From NCBI RefSeq assembly GCF_032854445.1, contig NC_088295.1:31554470-31607384 (forward strand): a stretch of DNA of 52,915 nt, in the 5' to 3' direction. Source of the stretch: Liolophura sinensis (Eukaryota > Mollusca > Polyplacophora > Chitonida > Chitonidae). The position numbers and the translations under genes are program-made. How positions within the stretch are numbered: position 1 is the first letter of the stretch; each line of letters begins with the position of its first letter. This document shows positions 25,761 through 38,100 of the stretch, piece after piece. The notes under the pieces were generated by a model, which worked only from the letters and a program-made list of their open reading frames with translations, was not told the origin of the DNA and did not search any database.

Positions 25761-26265
25761 TCAAGCATACAGACAGACGGACGGACGCTAAGACTGACGG
25801 ACAGCCTAAAACGGCAATTTCAAGAAACGAAAGACTATTTTCAAATAATGAAAATATTTTGTAACTCAGGTATCGCCTTAACTTTTGGTGTATAAGCTAT
25901 AGATAGTCACTCAGTCTTGGTCTCGCCTGGGTGATCATCTTGTTTGAACACCTCACGCTCAGGCGGTAACTGTAACGTACTTACACGGGCTTGTAAAACA
26001 TACAAGTCATGCGCACTACATTCAAGCTTTTTATAGCTTGAGACACACGCCTGCAAAACGTATCTTGTAGGTTCTGCAATTAGATGAAAGAGGCTGAAAA
26101 ATTAGTTATATATATTGACATAATAATTTTTTCAAATTTTCTTAATGATAAAGAGACATTTGAAAATAATTTTTCAAATAATAATGTTCTAAATGAGGAT
26201 GTAACACATGTTTATAATAAATATATTTATACCAAACAGTGTAACAAAAGTAAGTAAGCAACCAC

Positions 26266-26592
26266 ACTAAGACAAGATTTGTCTTCATGGAGGACAATGC
26301 GCGTCCACATTGTGCAAGGATTGTGAATGACTTCTTCCAAACTGAAGGCATTGACCGGATCCAGTGGCCCGCGTGTTCTACGGATCTCAACCCAATTGAA
26401 CATCTTTGGGATCAGTTGGAACAATCAGTCTATCGTCGAGTTGGGATGGAGTCCACTCTTGACGATTCGAGACGCCACCTTCAGGAAGAGTGGTTAGCCA
26501 TACCGCAACGTCGGCTCGCACGGCTCCTCAACACAATGCGAGCGCATTGTCAAAATGTGATACAGTCTCGTGGCGGCTACACACGATATTGA
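26266..26592 (+). pseudogene. Tc1-type transposase, C-terminal fragment
   Basis: A frame from about 26287 to TGA 26590-26592 gives MEDNARPHCARIVNDFF..., WPACSTDLNPIEHLWDQLE and a CQNVIQSRGGYTRY end. The DNARPH block and the DLNPIEHLWD block carry the second Asp and the third acidic residue of the Tc1/mariner DDE site. About 100 residues are present against roughly 340 in a full transposase: the DNA-binding half and first catalytic Asp are absent, and no terminal inverted repeats were recognised. Confidence 0.9.
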
Positions 26593-26649
26593 TAATTACT
26601 GGTCATCGAGTGAAAATGATCCAATTCTGTGATAAAATAAAGAATTGCC

Positions 26650-26848
26650 TTTTATGAAATTTTCAAAACCGACCGATTTTCAGTTTGCGCATGTCCATTA
26701 GCGCACAAGTGAACCTGCACGTTAAGCCTTGATATACCACATCCGCCTGATTACTGGGATAATGTAGGCAGAATTTCATTGCGATCTGGTACATACCACG
26801 GGAAATATCAAAGAACGTTTTGTGGGGAACTTACTTTACACTGTATAG
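26650..26848 (+). repeat. Dispersed repeat, copy B (partner at 15037)
   Basis: This is the second copy of the roughly 200-base repeat at 15037-15240, in the same orientation, starting about 60 bases after the Tc1 transposase stop. It may belong to the same or a nested mobile element. Confidence 0.85.
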
Positions 26849-27789
26849 AACAATATGGTCTTTTCAACTAACAAATGTGTTCAACATTAATTTTAATCAT
26901 ATTTACCTTTCAATATGCTCTGAAAAGTTATCCTAAGTACGAGATGAAATGCATGTCTTCTGATATAAACAACAAAATTACATTGAAATAAATTTATTAC
27001 AGGAGTATCATATCCATTTTTAGACCATTATTTTGAAAAGGGGCGATATGTGCCAAAATGTGGTTCGAAATACCAGCCGTACAAAAATGTTTTCAAATAC
27101 CCTCTCCCCCTGAAAGTAAAAATGCAAAAACATATTAAAGAGCATTTTTACAATAAATTTTCATGCTCTTTCATCTGATTTTAGTGTCATTTGCATGTTT
27201 GTTCGCTTTTAATCCGGAAAAGTTGGGTTATTTGTAGAGTTTGGTTGATGTAATAAATTAACATTTGACCAGGAAGTGGGTTATTCATTCTACCTTACTG
27301 GTGGAAACATCGGACCAATAGGGTTGCCCGGTCGAAACTGTAATCACTTCTGTGTGTAACAGTCTCTTTGTCCACTACCTTACTTTTCCAAGCTCCAAAT
27401 GGCATGGACAATGGGAATAATTTTAACACTACAGTCGCATGTTCGACTTACTCATTTCTTTGTCTGCTGCCGTTACAAGGCATTCCTTATGAATAATCTT
27501 AGAACAGATCTAAATAGCCCGGGCAAAGTGTCTGCTCTTCAGTCTACCAGCCTTTGCAAACAGGCGACAAGACTTCATCACACTGTATAGGATGCGTGAG
27601 GTAAACTTTTCGGAACTTGTCCGCACTGATCGTTTTGCTTACTATATGCCTACCCGAAGAAACCGCTTGCTGCAATCCTCTCTTCTGTATATATGTTAAC
27701 GTATATTTAGATTTAGTGGATTAGCGATTGATAGGTATACAACCATATCTTCCATTTCTCATAAACGAATGAAAGAATGCAATGACGTT

Positions 27790-27905
27790 TTAGGTTTTGG
27801 GTTTATTTAATCTTGTTTAACGCTACACTGAAGCGTTTTCTCTTACACCAGAACGGTAAGTTTCATCGGTGGAGTAAACCCAAGTGCCCAGGGTAAACAT
27901 ATATC
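27790..27905 (-). repeat. Possible SINE 3' end, reverse orientation
   Basis: On the minus strand the text ends in GTGTAGCGTTAAACAAGATT plus an AAATAAA run, the usual 3' end of many mollusc SINEs, preceded by CCTGGGCACTTGGGTTTACT. Only the 3' part is recognisable. Confidence 0.35.
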
Positions 27906-30900
27906 AATGGCTTTTGGACGCAATACCTAGTGTGAAATCAAAAAGGAACTCTTATTTTTCCTTTTTGTAAAAGTCACATTTGCAAAATATTAAAACCTGG
28001 GAGAATATCTGATATACAGCCTTAATAACAAGAACAAACCGGACATGGTTCCTTTGTTTGTTAATTTCTGTAAGTATCGTGTCACTCTTCCTCTCTGTCT
28101 ATACATGGCCTAGCTTGTAACATGATAGCAAGGTCCGTTTTAATTAAGCTTCAGTGAATTTGTAAATCAGCTATTTCAGGCGCTGTTGCTGTAAACCAAG
28201 TTGTCTTATGATGTAATAATCAAGATAGCACCACGTACAAATGGACTGATGAAGTTTTATGAGTCTGTCCCCACACTTCCCTAAAACCAGTAATTAGCCA
28301 ATGCTTCTTTTTCAGACAACAGGCGTTAAGGTGCTGGTTTGCTTTCTGGGACTTATTGGCTCTAGCTGGACGCTGAGTAGTGTAGGGTAAGAGGATACTT
28401 TTTGTTTCATTTTGTTTGCAGAACGAATGTATAAGGTTATTCATCATAATTAGACATAAACTGTTATAGGAGATTATACAGGTATAGTATTTCATATATT
28501 TGGCGTTTTGCTAGGAAACAGTCCCGCATGCATGCTGTTAGAGCAAGACGACAAAATTCCATCATAGCCTTTATATACACTTGGTACGTAGGGTTATGGA
28601 TATACTTACTCAATATACGCCTCGGGAGAAAAGCATTTTTAGGTACATGTGATAATAGTTCTAAGACAAGTTGACCACGTCCCCAGCTTATCTTTCACAC
28701 TAACCGCTCTGAATCGTAACATCTGCCCTGCCCTCAAACCACCAACTGTAGGCCACAAAAACAGTAAAGTAATTCATATGCCCTCTTCATTTTTAAACAG
28801 AAAAGACTATACCGTCGTAATGAACACAAATGTACCCGAAATGACCATCCGGACAGCTTGACTCCGTTGCTAGTATGGGATTAAGATCATGTGTCTTTTT
28901 TGTCAATAGCTGCTGTTTGTTGATTTTCTTCATAATTAAACGATGAATTCAGTTAAGACTCAGAAACTTGTCTATCGCGTTATTTCAATGGCGTATATCT
29001 CCTTGCTTTCAATGTAAACGTTCTCCAAGTTTTTGTTTTTCTTGCGATGCCGAGTGCGGTCAAGTCGATTCGAAAATAGCGGTTAGTAATGTTGGGCTGA
29101 CCGTCGACGCCCATGTCGCCCATGGGCTGGACAGCCATGTGCGTGTTAAATATGACGTTATAATCTATATAATTTCCGTATGGAAGCCGGATAAGGCAAT
29201 CATCGTACCATCGTCCCATCTTGTGGGGGTGGCACGAAGCGATGGCTTGATGATGCGAAGCGGTGGCACGATGGCACAAAGCGATGACACGATGGTAGCC
29301 CTCCCAAGAATACTCACGTTACCAGGACAGCCCATTATGCACTGTATTTCCATTTTTCGCTGCTGGTGTCCAAATTTTGTTTATGCATATCCATATAGAT
29401 TCGATTAGCTTTGAGCGTTTACCCTCAGCGTGTACACACAGGAAGCGGAACTGTAGTCTATGTCTTTTAGCCAGTCTCTTGCATTCAGCTCTCTGTAAAA
29501 TCATACTAACTACCTTCCTTTAGTCAGTGATACGTGACAACACAAGCTCTAGACATGAATATGTTTAAAGTCCATATTCTTGCACAGAAAATGAAGTTAG
29601 AACACTTTTATAATTCATAATGTTAAACAGCGCAAGCTCCTTTCCGACGACAAAAACTCATTGCCTCGGACGATGGTACGATGGTACCATTATGGCCATA
29701 TCCGGATGTTTAGGCATAGCTGCGTGATATGAAGCCACAAGTGCTTGAAAGGAATCCTGATTTTGTCACCGTCCGCCTTGACATGTTGTGGACAGCACAG
29801 TCGAAAACGTCGTGTTCTGGGTTAGTGAATGGAACAGTACAGTTCTGTCTTTCTGAAAGCTAAGCTGGGAAGCATGAACCAGATCTAAGAAACAATTCAA
29901 TAAATGGATCTGAAATGGAGAAAATGTCTTTTGGCGTCCCATCACCAATGGCTGCTGTATTGCTCATATCATGTCCGTTGATCAAAATGGTATATGAAGA
30001 TGTGAAATCACTCAGTGAAAGTTTTCTTATTTTCACTGAATCTGAAAACGCACAATTGTCATCAACTATAACTGAGTTCACGCGGAAAATGACCTGTTAT
30101 CTTACTATGGCTAAATATGAAATTATTTCAAACACAATGGCTCCAGTGGTTAAAAGGTTTGCGACCTTTTTTGTCCTGATCTAAGATTTATTTCCTGCCC
30201 AGAATATTTATCCGTATATTGATATTAGTGGAAAGGTTCTTGCCGATAAAAATTGTGGTAAAATGTGTAGAAATAAACAGACCAAGATTCAAATAAAATA
30301 ATAAAAATTCAGGAAGAGATGAGCCCCTTCACGGTTTATAAGTATTAGAATGTCGAACTTGACGGCTAGTGGCTATAGTTTTCCTGCAAATTCTAACGCT
30401 GGGCAACATTTTTTCTTCTAGGCACACCGTTACAAATCATTTTTCCTCCACCATCTCCCTCCACCACCTTTGACCTTTGTTTCGCATAGTTATTTTTGTT
30501 TTTCAGTGGGGCGGTACAGCTCCGCTTGTTCATTTAATGTCTTCATTCTATACTAATAGTGCTTCTTACATTTCAAAAGTAACCAAATTTATTAAACGAC
30601 ACAGTGACCGTAGTCGAAAAACATGTATCAAACTTCCAATCTTTTCAATTTGATATTAAGTTTTTTTCCACAGAGCCATGCACAAATATAATTTTATAAC
30701 CAGGGAAGATTTAAAGCGCGTGTGAACAGCGGTAAATGTTCCTTCACGCCAGTCAGACACATTCAGTTTTGACAGTTTCTCTTTGTAATTCTCGAAACTG
30801 TGTTGCTCGATGAGAGTCACCCCACCTCGCAACTAGTTTCCACTATAGATGGTTTACTCGTGATAAGTCCACTGTGCAAACATTTCTCAACATACCATCT

Positions 30901-31460
30901 AGACACATGTACCATCTAGGCAGCGAGTACAGGCCGTAGCTAGCCGCTCGAGTATTTCGGTACCGGTAATCCAAAAGTCTGGCCTCGTCCCTTAAGTGAT
31001 CTTCTTAAGTGGTCATTTTAAAGTCTACCCAGTATGCATCATTCTGACAATATTTTCAACAATTTAGGTCTCATCCTCCGCGACATACTCGCGCACAGCG
31101 CAAAATGGCGTCCAGTTAAACAAGGTGGCAACGCTTTTTGGATTGCCGAACAACTCAAGCGGAAAGATACAGCCTGTGCTCTCGGTCAACAGTAGCCCAT
31201 TTATTATTTAGTTCATCAGTGTTTTACAGCGTACTCAAGAATGGTGATATGTGTGAACAGCAAATAACAATAAATAAGTATAAGAAAGTATCGCAGGTTT
31301 TACTTATATGTGACCAGGATGAACTTTTAAGCCATCAACCATAGAGCAGGATTTGACCATTAACATGTTGGCCTACCTCCACCCAGGGCTACTGTTGACC
31401 GATCCATACTAGTCCGGATACATTATAGATCTAATGGCTTCATGGCACAGTTTAAATAGT
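27906..31460 (+). other. Intergenic stretch, no gene recognised
   Basis: No exon with family motifs was found. Near 29225-29300 and 29668-29690 the motif CGATGG with variants (GGCACGATGGCACAAAGCGA, GGTACGATGGTACC) recurs as a degenerate repeat. A signal-peptide exon for the EMI-EGF gene would be expected somewhere in or before this region, but none could be supported. Confidence 0.4.
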
Positions 31461-31467
31461 AAAAGCC

Positions 31468-31541
31468 GACATGATATATATTAATATATATATAATAGTA
31501 TATATTAATTAAATGCTTTAATTAATATATATCATGTTGGA
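31468..31541. repeat. Inverted repeat with AT-rich loop
   Basis: ACATGATATATATTAA and its exact complement TTAATATATATCATGT face each other across about 40 AT-rich bases, able to form a stem of 16 base pairs. It may be a MITE remnant or a simple AT palindrome. Confidence 0.65.
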
Positions 31542-31604
31542 TTTAACCATACATTTTAAACTAAATGTAGGATAATTATACAGTACAATTGGGAGAGGAT
31601 CCTG

Positions 31605-31800
31605 CAAGTCCAATGGTTTAGGGGCTAGACTTTTAATCGCCATGGCGCAGAAGGTGTCTATTCAGATCCAGTTTTGGACAGGGGATTTTTATAGATTACC
31701 CGCTCTTTCTGTTCCTGGGGCCTTAATGACAATATGGAGTGGTCGGGCGAAACTCGGTTGGTTGTTTGAACAGGTTTGATCGCTCACTGTATAGAATATT
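31605..31800 (+). repeat. Possible tRNA-like repeat, unclassified
   Basis: CAATGGTTTAGGGGCTAGAC and, 40 bases on, TCTATTCAGATCC loosely resemble box A and box B, followed by a body ending near GATCGCTCACTG. No tail or duplication is visible. Confidence 0.2.
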
Positions 31801-32048
31801 TGTCTTCCACCAATATCATGTATGACGTGCATATATCTGTACGTCATCTGTGGGAAAATTAGTCAATGACCAACTGTGAAAGGTCAGCTGTTTGTTTACT
31901 TACCCATTAAACTGATCACTATTGTATGAGTGAAATGTTCTGGAGTCAAACAATAATATACAATATTTTTGTCAGACGGGAATAACCCTTTACGAAATGG
32001 AGATTTTCAGCATTTGTCAGATCAATTTTTGTTTTTGTTATTTTACAG

Positions 32049-32153
32049 GAGAAATGTCTGCGGTCAGACCAGATCTGAATCGTTTTCAATGCCCTGTCGA
32101 TCTTCCACCACGTGCCTTAATTTCCTTAATTTGTTTAGGTGTCCAAAAACCAG
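32049..32153 (+). CDS. EMI domain, first half
   Basis: The acceptor is TTATTTTACAG and the donor ACCAG|GTAATT. The exon is 105 nt, phase 2 at both ends, reading [20 protein letters not shown] then [17 protein letters not shown] followed by later Cys residues and LNLFRC matches the start and middle of EMI domains of the MEGF10/MEGF6 type. The frame stays open upstream into the pyrimidine tract, so a longer exon is possible but less likely. Confidence 0.7.
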
Positions 32154-35100
32154 GTAATTATTATTGCCTATGTGAATTGTCAAGAAGTTACCCCCCCCCC
32201 CCCCCACCCCTTCGTTATACGGATAAATGTAGATTACATTGCTACTATACGACAAAAATAAGCTTCACTGGGCTGAAACCTAATTTGAAACACTTTTTAT
32301 AGTTTTACAGTTTTACATGAGGAATTCCATATTTTTATAAAAATGCTCTTTGGTAAAACCCTACCCATTGCATCTGAAGGATACAAGTTATCCGTAGTCA
32401 GTTTTGCCGCACTGAAAAAATGATTTTTTACAAATATTTAATGACATGTGAGTGTTGATAATTAAGCCAATCTGTTATATATCAATTATAAAACAACGGT
32501 GGTTTTTATTGGTATTTGCAGCAGCCTTGGACTAAACAAGCGAACAAAGGCTTTCTCGTATATCACGTCGCTTTGTGTAGCTATAACATACAGAATGTTT
32601 TTTTCCAAAAAGTTAAGAGAAATATGACGTACGTAAGAAGCTTTGTGAAAGTAGCCCCAGGTCCATAGAGAAGCACTTAAAACTTAAAACGCTAAACCAA
32701 CCAAGGTATAATTGACCACCTATACCATAAACTATAAGCTACGAAGGAGCAAAATTTAGACAGATCTAGGACTTTATAGTTGTAATTATATCTTGAATTT
32801 ATCTCATAGATACAGGAGAGCTTACAAAATAGCTGTGAGTTATGTCTGTTGTGAAAACTACGTGAGTGTGGACGGCGTTAATTGTGACAGAGGTAAGTCT
32901 GGGCCAGTCAAGTGCAGCTAATAATCAACTGTGACTTCTATATCTACAAGTTGTTGCCACTTTTGTAGAAAGATTTGTTCAGGTTTAACACCATATCTGA
33001 CGCTATTTCCTCTTATTCGGAGGAGAACATAATTAAGATCATTTATTGTTATTTCTTGATTAAGGTTTAACGTAATACTTAGAAATTTTCCCCCTAAACA
33101 AAGATTATGATTTTTGTGGGTGGAGAAAATCTGAGCACGCAAGTTTAACTTGGCGCCCTTTTCGCTAGGTACTTGGCAACGCCCTAGAATCACAAATGAG
33201 CTACCGAAATTAATATTAGAGCACAACCTCTGAAGACGCCTGTAGTGTAAGAAAATCTCGTAATGTAGTAATTATAACTTAGGGCTTATTACCAATAATT
33301 TAACATTATTACATAACTGGTAGCACTTGCTACGGTACCCATAGTGGAATAATTATTGCATTATGGGTAACCTGGTGTACGTCTGGTGTACTCCGCCTGC
33401 TGTGTAACAGGTGTTACACTGTGGGTAGTGCTAATCCAAGAATTTTTCTGAGCATTGCATTATGGCTGGTCTACATCTAATGTAACCTGATGTCACTCCA
33501 GCAGAACATTTGCCTTGAACATGTATATATTCATTTGTAAACAGACGCCTGCTTACACAAATATAATAGTGTAAAAGGGACTAAATTTGATTATATAATG
33601 GGTGCAAAACGAGTAATTACTCCCCATATTGGTGGCATTTGCAACTCATATTGTAATGATATTACACTGTGGGTAACGAACGGCGAAATTGATATTTTAA
33701 GCTCGTCATACACGATAGCTTAAGAATCAACTTGACTCGACTGAACTAAACGGGTCATCCCGAGTTTGTCTCAGTTAATGATAGCCCACTTTGGACTGAA
33801 CCAGGATACAAGCAACGATTGAAGTGCAACTCCAGTTGTCACGTCGTTAATTCGCATGCACGAGCGCTTTGAACCCTATTTTATAATAATCGTGAAACAA
33901 ACTTTTCAGCAGAATTAACAGAAGAAAAGTACGCTTTCTTGATGAGCACTGACATGTAAATTGTTAGCTGAAGATAAAGCACCAGTAACAGGAGAACCGA
34001 GAGTAACTATATGAGCATGGGATATGAATGACACGACATTGTGTTTCCAATTTCTCTAATATGGCGTATCCCATACCCTCGTAAAAATTTAGATTAATAG
34101 TTGATTTAAAGATCTACCTACGACTCGTTTAGGTCTGTTTCAACCTCTCGTTCGAAAATAACTGCTTGTGCGGCCGTTTCTGAAATGGTCGGTAGTTTAT
34201 CACTCCGATTTCCTCCATCCATAAAAATCAACGCCATGGTATAGGATGAGAACTCTCGAGTAAAATAAACTCAAGACACCTCAATTACAATAAATAAACA
34301 GATAAAATGAGTAACGGTACATAATGCTGTAAATGACTTCCATTTGGATTTTTGCTAAGGCGCCAATGGATTTGTTCATTGTCGAGTAAAAGACTGCTAC
34401 ATTGATTTATTGAATTAATGCATAAAAATATAAAAATATAAAAATACCATGAACCTTTTCAGCCATTTGCTTTGGTCTTTCGGCTGGTTCTTGTCCCAAC
34501 GGCGGAATATGCATAGCTCCCGGTACTTGCTCCTGCCCACAGGGCTATTCCCCACCAAGGTGCATCGGTAAGTTAGTTTTGTACAGTTGCCATTCATAGA
34601 ACTTGTTTACGAATCGCGAATTTTACAGGTGTGGCAGTTGTCACAACAACTACCGCCAGTTGTACGAAATGGACTCATGGTTCAGTTGAATTTTATTGTC
34701 AACGATTGATAACAAAAACTTTCTTTTTAAAATAAACTACTGGAAATACCTCGCTTTTCATTTGCCCCTTAATCATATGCAATACAAAGGAGTAGTTCTG
34801 TCCAAATCGTATTCTATACATTAGTGCACATTTATAGTTGACGTGTAGCCGATGACGATCTTTAAGACTCTATCTCTTAGTTTCTCATAATTGGTGGATA
34901 TGTCAAGTATAATGGCTGACCCGGAATTTGAATAATGTAACTGGAAGGCGGTTTTCTGCCCTCTTCGGTAAGGCGTTTCGGGTGGAAATACCATTCATTT
35001 TACAGGAAGCAATTGATATAGCAAACATGGTATAGCACGACATGATAAACGTATTTTAGATGACCTTGTTTAAGTTTAGACGTTTAATCTCCTGGCTTCC

Positions 35101-38100
35101 ACATTACAAAAACCTTCTGGAGACTAGCAAGAATGAAATCTTACATTTCGGTGTAATTTCTCAGCTATTTTCTACCTCAGACATACATTTTAATCCTGTC
35201 TCAATGAGACATTTCAACGTAACCCCCAGACGTAACGCAATATGTCACTAATCATAAACGACGGTAAACGTTATTTTAGAATCCATCAGCTGCTCAGGCC
35301 TATTATTACCAAATAAAACAAACAGTGCAAATGGACAGACAAGCCTTTACAACTTGTAATTTTGCATATGAAAGTGTTGGTAACAGAATTGCCAGTAGGT
35401 TGTACTGTAAAATGGCATCGTCATATTTGACACCAAAAGCCATATATAAATTTAGCTCCTTAACAAGCTACCTGGTTAAAAGAAAGGACAACTAGATGAA
35501 ATGCCCGTAAGTATCGATACAGTATCTCAAACAAAGTTTCTTTTCATTGTTGTGATATAACCCTATAACCGAGATATCGCAATTCAAAGTAAGCCAAAAT
35601 CGAAAGATCCCCCATGTTATCAGTTTTAATCAATGAGGCGCGAGTTATTTCCATAACAAGTGAACGAATCTGCTTTCTCTGTGACGGCACGCGATCCTTA
35701 TTTTGCATTTAGAGTGAAAGGCTTAAGTTGGGAGTGAGGCGACCGGTTTCTCGAATGTGGCGTATTCCATGGCCATGAATGAATTTCGGAATAAAAATTG
35801 ATCTGTAGAGTTATGGCCGTTTGGGTCTGTTTCCAACTCTTAAAGTTATATCATTTGTTGGGATTTCTTTAAAGGGGACCTCCGTGGCTCGGTTGGTTAG
35901 CGCGCTAACGCAGCGTAATGACACAGGAGCCTCTCACCAATGCGGTCGCTGTGAATTCAAGTCCAGCTCATGCTGGCTTCCTCTCCGGCCGTATGTGGGA
36001 AGGTCTGCCAGGAACCTGCGGATGGTCGTGGGTTTCCTTTGGGCTGTGCGCGGTTTCCACCCACCATAATGCTGGCCGCCGTCGTATAAGTGAAATATTC
36101 TTGAGTACGGCGTAAAAACACCAATCAGATAAATAAATAAATAAATTTCTTTAAAGACGAAGTTTCACGGTGTTATTGTGCTGATGTTACAGACACAGAT
36201 GAGTGTGCCACCTTTAATGGAAGTTGTGAGGATGTTTGTGTCAACACAATAGGCTCCTACCGCTGCGAGTGTACAGCTGCCGGCTACGGACTTCATGAGA
36301 ACGGACTCAACTGCAAACGTGTGTATTACCACCATTCTGCACTCAACTAATAGATCTGCACTAGCCCATACATTACCGAGTGATCTGACTTTTAAATCGA
36401 TACCCATGACTGATTTTTCACTTAAACGATGGCTGTTAGTTTTATGGACGGAGGAGACCGGAGTGCCCGGTATTGAAGAACCGAATTTTGACAAGTAACT
36501 GAAACGCTTTGCCACGCGTGACTTATATATATGCTCATATTGTTGGCATAAGGGAAGTGGTTTTCATTGCACACGTGGGTCATCCACGGCTTATCATCAC
36601 CCAGGGCACCACGAAGCAGGTGGGAAGGGGGAGTGGTGCAAATACACTGTCTATGACTAGAATTGAACCCACCCTTCATGAGTCCTAACGACTGAAAGAC
36701 AAACTTGGCCATGCCTCGCTACACCGTGATCTGTATGGTGGTTTGGGGTGACGTATTTATGGGTGATTATTGCATATAGTTCCGGGGTACTCGCACTTGG
36801 AGTTTCACCCGTAGTTTCATGAGAACGACTCAAGATTTACCTGTATGATCTGTGGCAAGTATTGTTGAAATATTTTTCTCATTACGCAAAGTTCCGAGAA
36901 AACAGGGTATTCACGTAACTTTACTTTGATCTCTTTCACGTTATGTTTTGATGTAAATTCTTAGTCCAGTGCAAATCATGCTTATGTTTTACAGCTCTGT
37001 GCCTCGGCTATCCGCCCGGAGCCTGTCCTAATGGTGGCGAATGTATCGAGCCAGACGTCTGCCATTGTGCGACGGGATTTGTTACTCCCAACTGCACTGG
37101 TATGTTAAGATCCATGAAAAGGCTGTTTTGGCACAGTGAAGTGTGATATAACATTGGCACATTATTGTTCACATAATTATTGGAAGCGTTACTGTACTGC
37201 AAGTATTTATAATGTCTTAATTATTTGTGCTTAGACAACTATAAACAGTTTGTTTGGTGACACACTTGACGGCTGTATTCAAGCTTGTTTACAGGCTTGT
37301 CTTCAGTGTAAGTTGGGGGCCTCCGTGGCTCAAGTCGGTTAGCGCGCTAGCGCAGCGTAATGACCCAGGAGCCTCTCACCAATGCGGTCGCTGTGAGTTC
37401 AAGTCCAGCTCATGCTGGCTTTCTCTCCGGCCGTAAGTGGGAAGGTCTGGCAGCAACCTGCGGATGGTCGTGGGTTTCCCCCGGGCTGTGCCCGGTTTCC
37501 ACCCACCATAATGCTGGCCGCCGTCGTATAAGTGAAATATTCTTGAGTACGTCGTAAAACACCAATCAAAAAAAAAAAAAAAAAAAAAATCAGTGTAAGT
37601 TGTGCTCGTGAAGTGTCAGGAAAAGCTGTCCGAAACTGTGAAATACCAAATCTTTGGTACGACTTGTTTGGCATGACTGATTTCCTAATAAATGACAACT
37701 AATTTCAAGGTTTTTTGTCCACTTTTTGTACTGCCTCAAATCGAATAGAACAATAACATATTGCTCGTTTGTGTCTCTAATAAACTTTTGCAGATATCGA
37801 CGAGTGCAGCACGGGGAGGTCGAGTTGTGAGCATCAATGCGTCAACACCCACGGCTCTTACCTCTGCGAATGTGATGAAGGATATGGTCTTACCAGGGAC
37901 AACCGAACATGTCTCCGTAAATACGGATACTGCTGTTTTGATCATCAGCTAGTGACATTCACGATGTTATAAAACAATGGCTATGAGAAAGGGATATCAT
38001 AACCGTAGAAAGTGGCCGTATAACCATATTGGCGTGTGAAAGAAAGCAACCATATTTTCCCTAAGTTAAAACGTGGTCAATGAACATTATTGTAAGTTAA

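Noticed and set aside
28968-29408. 146-codon plus-strand frame
   Set aside because: No domain pattern, low-complexity GATGG repeats in part, competing frames on the other strand, and no splice context.
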